This document shows positions 1 to 7,052 of a DNA stretch of 7,052 nucleotides, piece after piece. Numbering within the stretch: position 1 is the stretch's first letter; each line of letters opens with the position of its first letter. The notes beneath the pieces were generated by a model. It was not told where the DNA came from. It was given only the letters and a program-made list of their open reading frames with translations, and searched no databases. The stretch is from contig CALGWX010000100.1 in NCBI GenBank assembly GCA_937936215.1, positions 1-7,052 of the forward strand. The letters are read 5' to 3'. The position numbers were made by a program, and so were the translations under genes. Origin of the DNA: an uncultured Burkholderiaceae bacterium (GTDB lineage Bacteria > Pseudomonadota > Gammaproteobacteria > Burkholderiales > Burkholderiaceae_F).

Positions 1-399
1 TGCGGCTGGCCTGACCCCCCGCGCCGGCGCGCCTTGCGCTCCCGCCGCGCGCCGTGCGGCGACGGCACCGCGCAGCCCCGTGGCAGCGCTCACCCATGCG
101 GCGCCGCGGCGGCAGGAAAGCACGCGACACTGGGGCGGGACCGAAGCAGGCGACGCCCTGCTCGGGCGCGATAAGGCGAAGCTTCACGGGAACGCCGTTG
201 CGTGGACTGCGCCGCGCGGCGCGCGGGCGAAACGGCTGGGTGCATCTTTCTCGCGCGTCCGCTTCGCGGGTAGCCGCCGCGCCTTGGCCGCACCCGCGCC
301 GCGTTGCGCCGTCGCTGCACACCGCACGGTGCCAATGCGCGCCGCCACGCCGAAGCGCAAGTAGCGCCTGTTCCTTTCGCCGCGTCAGGAGGGGGGCGA
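1..399. other. GC-rich stretch downstream of uvrA, no convincing gene
   Basis: No protein family, tRNA or rRNA is recognisable here on either strand. One plus-strand frame is open from position 2 to a TAG at 362-364, with a possible GTG start at 80. Its product is rich in Ala and Arg, ends in TPKRK and matches nothing I know. A count of A/T by codon position over 101-360 gave about 22, 26 and 18 for positions 1, 2 and 3 of that frame. This is only a mild skew, far from the strong third-position GC of uvrA, ssb and the PAS gene. The stretch also holds a 14-bp perfect palindrome at 209-222 (GCGCCGCGCGGCGC), which is not surprising at this GC content. The best reading is an intergenic region or a degraded or chance frame; a short unknown gene extending in from the left cannot be excluded. 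Confidence 0.5.
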
Positions 400-3252
<2,853 letters not shown>

Positions 3253-3285
3253 CGTGCTGGCCCACCGGCCGGGGTCAAACGCATC

Positions 3286-3291
3286 ACTATA
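3286..3291 (-). promoter_or_regulatory. candidate -10 box for uvrA
   Basis: On the minus strand this reads TATAGT (5 of 6 matches to TATAAT). It sits in the only relatively AT-rich patch upstream of uvrA, about 34 bases before the ATG. Its position fits a sigma-70 promoter with a leader of roughly 25-30 nt. At 17-bp spacing the -35 position reads about GGCGTG, which is poor, so the call rests on the -10 alone. Confidence 0.35.
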
Positions 3292-3411
3292 GCCAGCGGC
3301 GCCAAGCGCACGCCGGGGCCGCTTTGCCCTGCGGCCGCACGCGGCGGCGGTGCAAAAGCGTCGCGCTGGCGCAGCCCGCTGGGCGCGGCCGGAGCGCGCC
3401 GACCCCGTCGG

Positions 3412-3417
3412 TATCAT
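3412..3417 (+). promoter_or_regulatory. candidate -10 box for ssb
   Basis: TATCAT (5 of 6 matches to TATAAT), in the context GTCGGTATCATCCC, lies about 55 bases before the ssb ATG. This would give a leader of about 50 nt. The matching -35 position is GC-rich and unconvincing (about CCGGAG at 17-bp spacing). Confidence 0.4.
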
Positions 3418-3461
3418 CCCTCGCGCTCGTCGCGCCCGCGCTCAGCGGCCGCCACATCCAG

Positions 3462-3465
3462 GGAG
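3462..3465 (+). promoter_or_regulatory. ribosome binding site of ssb
   Basis: GGAG lies 7 nt before the ATG at 3473, a near-ideal Shine-Dalgarno spacing. It fixes the ssb start and rules out the 41-codon upstream extension that the open frame would allow. Confidence 0.8.
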
Positions 3466-3472
3466 ACAGGCG

Positions 3473-3940
3473 ATGGCTTCGGTGAACAAGGTGATCCTGA
3501 TCGGCAACCTCGGCCGCGACCCGGAGACCCGCTACAGCCCGGACGGCGCCGCGGTCACCAACATCCGGGTGGCGACCACCGACACCTGGAAGGACAAGGC
3601 CACCGGCGAGAAGAAGGAGGCCACCGAATGGCACACCGTGGTCTTCTTCGGGCGGCTGGCGGAGATCGCCGGCGAGTACCTGAAAAAGGGCCGCCAGGTG
3701 TACGTCGAGGGTCGCTTGCGCACCCGCAAGTGGACCGACAAGGACGGCAACGACCGCTACACGACCGAGATCGTCGCCGACGCAATGCAGATGCTCGGCT
3801 CGCGTGACGCCGGCGGCGGCGGGGCGGACTTCGAGGATGCGGCGGCGGCCCCTCGCGCCGCCGGCCGCGACGCCGGCGGCCGGCCGGCGCAGAGGCCCGC
3901 GCCGAGCGTTGCCGACATGGACGACGACATCCCGTTCTGA
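3473..3940 (+). CDS. ssb: single-stranded DNA-binding protein SSB (complete, 155 aa)
   Basis: SSB coats single-stranded DNA during replication, recombination and repair, and recruits partner proteins through its C-terminal tip. The OB-fold spans about residues 1-110: MASVNKVILIGNLGRDPE at the start, then TEWHTVVFFGRLAEIAGEYL (51-70), RTRKW (83-87), DRYTTEIVADAMQMLG (94-109). The DNA-stacking aromatics of E. coli SSB have counterparts at W39, W53, F59 and W87. The linker, about 110-147, is Gly/Ala/Arg/Pro-rich and short, without the Gln-rich stretch of E. coli SSB, which makes the protein shorter than the 178-aa E. coli protein. It ends in MDDDIPF, the conserved acidic tip with terminal Pro-Phe that binds partners. 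The ATG at 3473 is set by the GGAG site and by alignment to the family. The gene is divergent from uvrA, with 220 bp between start codons. The EIVADAMQML segment resembles betaproteobacterial SSBs. Confidence 0.98.
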   Translation: MASVNKVILIGNLGRDPETRYSPDGAAVTNIRVATTDTWKDKATGEKKEATEWHTVVFFGRLAEIAGEYLKKGRQVYVEGRLRTRKWTDKDGNDRYTTEIVADAMQMLGSRDAGGGGADFEDAAAAPRAAGRDAGGRPAQRPAPSVADMDDDIPF

Positions 3941-3951
3941 CCGCGGCGCCG

Positions 3952-3984
3952 GCGCCGTCGCCCCGACCCTGCGGCCGACGGCGC
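3952..3984 (+). terminator. hairpin after ssb (possible terminator without U-tract)
   Basis: GCGCCGTCG at 3952-3960 pairs perfectly with CGACGGCGC at 3976-3984: a 9-bp stem with a 15-nt loop, starting 11 nt after the ssb stop. The left arm overlaps a 14-bp palindrome (3944-3957, CGGCGCCGGCGCCG), so alternative folding is possible. No T-run follows, so it is not a classic intrinsic terminator. It could end ssb transcription with Rho or protect the 3' end of the mRNA. Confidence 0.4.
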
Positions 3985-3996
3985 ACTGCAGCACGT

Positions 3997-4014
3997 GATG
4001 GGCCCTAGCCCATC
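3997..4014 (+). terminator. second hairpin in the ssb-PAS gene gap
   Basis: GATGGGC (3997-4003) and GCCCATC (4008-4014) form a perfect 7-bp stem with a 4-nt loop, CCTA. Only CTCCGTGACC follows, so there is no U-tract. The two back-to-back 6-bp palindromes CTGCAG (3986-3991) and CACGTG (3992-3997) lead into it. It could be the second half of a tandem terminator for ssb or a protein-binding dyad upstream of the PAS gene. The role is not shown by the sequence. Confidence 0.35.
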
Positions 4015-4029
4015 TCCGTGACCCCACCT

Positions 4030-4052
4030 TTAGGGTATGGGTGGGTTATCCT
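4030..4052 (+). promoter_or_regulatory. weak promoter-like patch upstream of the PAS gene
   Basis: This is the least GC-rich patch in the gap. It contains TTTAGGGTATGGG followed by GGTTATCCT; TATCCT at 4047-4052 could serve as a -10 (4 of 6 matches). No -35 of quality is visible. If it is used, transcription would begin near 4058-4060, leaving about 30 nt before the TTG at 4090. It lies after the two hairpins, which fits a separate transcription unit for the PAS gene. Confidence 0.25.
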
Positions 4053-4089
4053 GCTGCTCTCGCCCGTGGTCCCTCGCGCCAGATCGTCC

Positions 4090-7052
4090 TTGGACGCTTC
4101 CGACCTGCCCGAACTTGGCGCCGTCATCGCGCCGCCGCCCGCCAGCCTGTTTGACGTGCTGCCGGACGCGGTGCTTCGCTTCGACGCCGTCGGGCGGATC
4201 GTCTACGTGAACGCCGCCTTCGAGCGGGCGACGATGCTGGGCCGCCGCGCCCTGCTCGGCCGCCGGCTCGACGAGACCACCGAACTCGCGCCCTACGCCG
4301 CGCTCTGGGAGGGTCAGCTCGCCGAACTGCTCGCCACCGAAGAGGAGCGCTGGTTCAAGTTCAGCTATGAGCACCCGCTGGGGCGCCGGTACTTCGACGT
4401 GCGGCTGCTGCTGGAGCGCGGCGCCCAGGCGCCGCACGTCACCGCGCTGCTGCGCGACGTCACCTACGCGCGCGGCGTCACGCGTGCCTCGCGTGGGTCC
4501 GATGCGCTGGCCGAGGCGATGCTGGCGGCGGTCAATGTCGGCCTGGCGCTGCTCGATCGCGACCTGCGCCTGAGGCACTTCAACGGCTTTCTCGAGGAAC
4601 TGACCGGCATTCCCGCGGTGCAGGCCCTTGGGCGCCGGTTCGACGAGCTGTTCGACCTCGCCGAGTTGCCGCAGCTCACGGCGTCGCTGCTGCGGATGCG
4701 CCGTGGCGAGCAGCGCGAGACCGAGGAACACGAGTACGGGCTGCCGGCCGGCAGCCGGCCCTGGGTGCGCGAGCGGCGCACCCCCATTTACGACGCGCGC
4801 GGCGTGTTCGACGGTGTCTTCATCCTGGTCGAGCACATCGACCCGGCGCGGCACGCGCTCTCAGCGCTGCGCGGCGCGCTGGATACTGCCGGCGAACTGG
4901 TGCTGGAAGTCGGCGTCGATGGCACTGTCCTGGACGCCAACGAGACCGCGCTGCGCGAACTGGGGTTGCGCCCGGCCGACCTCGGCCGCACGGCGCTCAC
5001 CGACATCGACCGCGAACTGACCGCAGCCGGGTTCGCCGCCATGGTCGAGCGGCTGCGCGCCCACGGCGCCGAGCGCCGCGAGGCGTTCTACGCCAGCCGG
5101 CAGCGGCCGGGCGCCACCCTCGCGGTCGAGGTGATCGCGCAGCGCGCTGGCCAGGGGCCGCGCGAGTCGGTGCTGCTGCTAGCGCGCGACATCGGCGAGC
5201 GCAAGCGCGCCGAGGCGGCGCTGCTGGAGAGCGCGGAGCGATTCCGCTCCCTGTTCGACGACAGCCCGGTGGCGCTGCTGCTGCTCGACGAGAACCTGCG
5301 GGTGCTGCAGGCCAACCGCGCCGCTGGCGGCATGCTCGACAGTGCGCTGATCGACCTCATCGGGCTCGAGGTCCCGGCGCTGCTGCACCCCGGCGACGCG
5401 GCGGCGGCAGCGCGGCTGCGCCGCGATCTCGCCGCCGAAGCGCTGCACGATGGTGACGCCGACGTGCGCATCGTGCACGCCGACGGGCGCGTGCTGTGGG
5501 CGCGGCTGGTGGCGCGCGGCTGGCGCGTCGGCCGCACGCGCCGCATCCTGCTCGTGATGGAGGACTACACCGAGCGCAAGCTGGCGGCGCTGCAGTTGGC
5601 GGCGGCGGCGGCGCAGCAGCGCACGCTGCTGGAGACCATGGCCGCCGCGGTGGCGCAGGTGCGCGACGGCGCGGTGGTGCACGCCAACGCCGAGTTCTCC
5701 CGGCTGTTCGGCGTCGCCGAGCAGGACGTCGCCGGCCTGCCGCTGGCCCGCCTGGTCGACGGCCCGCCGGTGGATGGGATCGCGCCGGGGCCGCTGCCGT
5801 CGGCGCAGGCGGGGTCACTGGCCAGTATCGAGACGATGCTGCTTGCCGCCGATGGTCGGCCGGTCTGGTGCCTGGTGCAGGCGCGGGCGCTCGACGGCGC
5901 CGGCCAGCACCGTGGCGCCGTCGAGGCCATCTACACCTTCCAGGACATCGGGCCGCAGCGGCAGGCGCGCGAGGCGCTGTCGCGGTCGCTGGCGGAACTG
6001 AACCTGGTGTTCGACTCCACCGAGGTGGCGCTGCTGCACCTGAGGGAAGGGCGCGTGGTCCACTGCAACGCGCAGGCGGCGGCGATGTTCGGCGACGAAC
6101 AGGGGCCGGTGGGCCGCGACTTCAGCGAGTTGATGGCCGAGGCGGCGCCGCTGGCGACAGGCACGCACGGAGCGGAGCTGCGGATGCGCAACGCTGCCGG
6201 CACGCCGTTCTGGGCTCTGGTGTCGGCACGGCCGGTCGACGAGACGCACCCCGGCGGCGGCCTGATCGTCTCCGTGCTGGACATCGACGAGCGCAAGCAG
6301 GCCGAGCAGGAACTGCGGCAGATGCGCGAGTACCTCGACCTGGTGCTGGAGAGCCTGCCGGTGGCCGTGGCGGTGCGCGACGCCCGTGACGGACGCTTCG
6401 TCAGCATCAACCGCGCCGGCGAGGCGCTGCTCGGGCGGCCGCGCGCCGCGGTGATCGGCCGCGGCTGGGACGAGCTCTATCCGCCGGCGTTGGCGGCGCA
6501 GTTCAGCGCCCTCGATGCGCGCGCGCTGGAAAGCGGCGCCTTGATCGAGGAGCCGCGGGTCGAGATGCCGGCAGCCGAGGGCCGCCTGGCGACCGTGCAT
6601 CGGCGGGTGCTGCCGGTGGCCGACAGCGGCGCGGCAGGCGAGGGTCCGCGCTACCTGATGTCGATCATCGACGACCTCTCGGATACCGTGCGCGCCGAGG
6701 CGGCGCTGCAGGACACCGAGGCACGCTTCCGCGAGCTGGCGCAGCACATCGACGCCTTCGTCTTTATCGCCGAGGCCGACCTGTCGCGGATCCTCTACGC
6801 CAGCCCCCGCTGCGAGGCGCTGCTCGGCGTTTCCGCCGCGCAGCTGCAGGCCGATCCGCGCCTGGCGCTGGAGTGCGTGCAGGCGCCGGAGCGGCCGGCG
6901 CTGTCGCGCCGGCTGCCGCTGGTGCTGGCGCGGCTGCGGCGGCTGCGGCGGGCGGAGCTGACGGTGCGGATCGACCATCCCCGGCGCGGCCCGCGCAGCA
7001 TCGCGGTGCGCTTCACCCCGGCGCGCACGGCCGCCGGCGGCGTGCGCGTCTT
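4090..7052 (+). CDS. multi-PAS sensor protein, N-terminal part (about 987 codons, cut by the window edge)
   Basis: This is one uninterrupted frame to the right edge with strong third-position GC, encoding about eight tandem PAS/PAC sensor domains. Approximate residues, counted from 4090: PAS1 20-127 (LPDAVLRFD, IVYVNAAFERA); PAS2 142-257 (NVGLALLDRDLRLRHFN); PAS3 260-378 (DGTVLDANETALRELG, ending DIGERKRAE); PAS4 381-501 (RFRSLFDDSPVALLLLDE, ending DYTERK); PAS5 513-628 (VVHANAEFSRLFG); PAS6 634-742 (VVHCNAQAAAMFG, ending DIDERKQAE); PAS7 745-873 (LESLPVAVAVRD, INRAGEALLG); PAS8 876 onward (RFRELAQHIDAFVFI, ILYASPRCEALLG), incomplete. The D-I-x-E-R-K-x-A-E-like joints are typical helical PAC linkers. 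No membrane segment, signal peptide or LOV-type Cys motif is seen, so it is probably a cytosolic multi-input sensor. Such arrays usually end in a histidine kinase or GGDEF/EAL module; which one is unknown here. The start is uncertain: no in-frame ATG occurs before 4234, which is inside PAS1. In-frame TTG 4090, GTG 4066 and GTG 4018 are the options, none with a Shine-Dalgarno. An in-frame TAG at 4006-4008 bounds the frame. Confidence 0.93.
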   Translation, partial: MDASDLPELGAVIAPPPASLFDVLPDAVLRFDAVGRIVYVNAAFERATMLGRRALLGRRLDETTELAPYAALWEGQLAELLATEEERWFKFSYEHPLGRRYFDVRLLLERGAQAPHVTALLRDVTYARGVTRASRGSDALAEAMLAAVNVGLALLDRDLRLRHFNGFLEELTGIPAVQALGRRFDELFDLAELPQLTASLLRMRRGEQRETEEHEYGLPAGSRPWVRERRTPIYDARGVFDGVFILVEHIDPARHALSALRGALDTAGELVLEVGVDGTVLDANETALRELGLRPADLGRTALTDIDRELTAAGFAAMVERLRAHGAERREAFYASRQRPGATLAVEVIAQRAGQGPRESVLLLARDIGERKRAEAALLESAERFRSLFDDSPVALLLLDENLRVLQANRAAGGMLDSALIDLIGLEVPALLHPGDAAAAARLRRDLAAEALHDGDADVRIVHADGRVLWARLVARGWRVGRTRRILLVMEDYTERKLAALQLAAAAAQQRTLLETMAAAVAQVRDGAVVHANAEFSRLFGVAEQDVAGLPLARLVDGPPVDGIAPGPLPSAQAGSLASIETMLLAADGRPVWCLVQARALDGAGQHRGAVEAIYTFQDIGPQRQAREALSRSLAELNLVFDSTEVALLHLREGRVVHCNAQAAAMFGDEQGPVGRDFSELMAEAAPLATGTHGAELRMRNAAGTPFWALVSARPVDETHPGGGLIVSVLDIDERKQAEQELRQMREYLDLVLESLPVAVAVRDARDGRFVSINRAGEALLGRPRAAVIGRGWDELYPPALAAQFSALDARALESGALIEEPRVEMPAAEGRLATVHRRVLPVADSGAAGEGPRYLMSIIDDLSDTVRAEAALQDTEARFRELAQHIDAFVFIAEADLSRILYASPRCEALLGVSAAQLQADPRLALECVQAPERPALSRRLPLVLARLRRLRRAELTVRIDHPRRGPRSIAVRFTPARTAAGGVRV
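5599..5613 (+). repeat. (GCG)5 trinucleotide run in the PAS4-PAS5 linker
   Basis: Five consecutive GCG codons encode five alanines (LQLAAAAAQQR) in the helical linker joining PAS4 and PAS5. Unit changes would keep the frame and alter only the linker length. At this GC content such a run can be neutral. Confidence 0.6.

Noticed and set aside
209..222. 14-bp perfect palindrome GCGCCGCGCGGCGC as a possible operator or attachment site
   Set aside because: It is made only of G and C in a region of very high GC, where such palindromes arise easily, and there is no nearby promoter or repeat partner.
3253..3417. 55-codon N-terminal extension of UvrA
   Set aside because: The Arg/Ala-rich sequence is outside the family. 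The canonical start MDSLRIRGARTHNL at 3252 matches known UvrA proteins, and the extension covers the likely promoters.
3350..3472. 41-codon N-terminal extension of SSB
   Set aside because: The GGAG site 7 nt before the ATG at 3473 and the family N-terminus MASVNKVILIGNLG set the start there.
4030..4854. 274-codon minus-strand open frame over PAS1-PAS2
   Set aside because: It is low-complexity and antisense to the PAS coding frame, with no domain recognised.
5626..6315. LOV-type flavin or heme-binding PAS domain
   Set aside because: No GxNCRFLQ-type LOV motif is present. The Cys in VVHCNA of PAS6 is in the wrong context, and cofactor binding cannot be claimed from the sequence.
5815..6978. 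387-codon minus-strand open frame opposite the PAS gene
   Set aside because: It is a shadow of the PAS array: Arg/Gln/His-rich composition, no family features and no ribosome site, while the plus strand shows clear PAS motifs.

Overview
This is a very GC-rich window (by eye above 70% G+C). It has two complete housekeeping genome-maintenance genes and the 5' part of a large sensor gene that runs off the right edge. The SSB reads like those of Betaproteobacteria: it begins MASVNKVILIGNLGRDPE, has an EIVADAMQMLGSR segment and ends in DDDIPF. Together with a Gram-negative-type UvrA and the high GC, this suggests a high-GC betaproteobacterium. A Rhodocyclales-like lineage is possible, but that is inference; no taxonomic marker in the window is decisive.

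Layout. Positions 1-399 lie downstream of uvrA and hold no gene I can defend, only a weak, low-complexity open frame. Positions 400-3252 (minus strand) are a complete uvrA of 950 aa with both ABC ATPase halves and the zinc-finger cysteines intact. Positions 3253-3472 are a divergent intergenic region with a candidate -10 box for each gene and a good Shine-Dalgarno for ssb, but no recognisable E. coli-type LexA box. Positions 3473-3940 (plus strand) are a complete ssb of 155 aa. Positions 3941-4089 contain two perfect hairpins and a weak promoter-like patch. From about 4090 to the right edge is one uninterrupted plus-strand reading frame of about 987 codons. It encodes a tandem array of about eight PAS sensor domains with no transmembrane segment, and its output domain lies beyond the window.

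UvrA (damage recognition in nucleotide excision repair) and SSB (single-stranded DNA protection and partner recruitment) are a conserved divergent pair in many proteobacteria. The PAS protein is a signalling protein that probably forms its own transcription unit, and nothing in the sequence ties it to repair. I see no mobile element, CRISPR array, tRNA or rRNA. The main item of interest is the unusually long PAS array with a non-ATG start; I did not find convincing evidence of a new multi-gene system.
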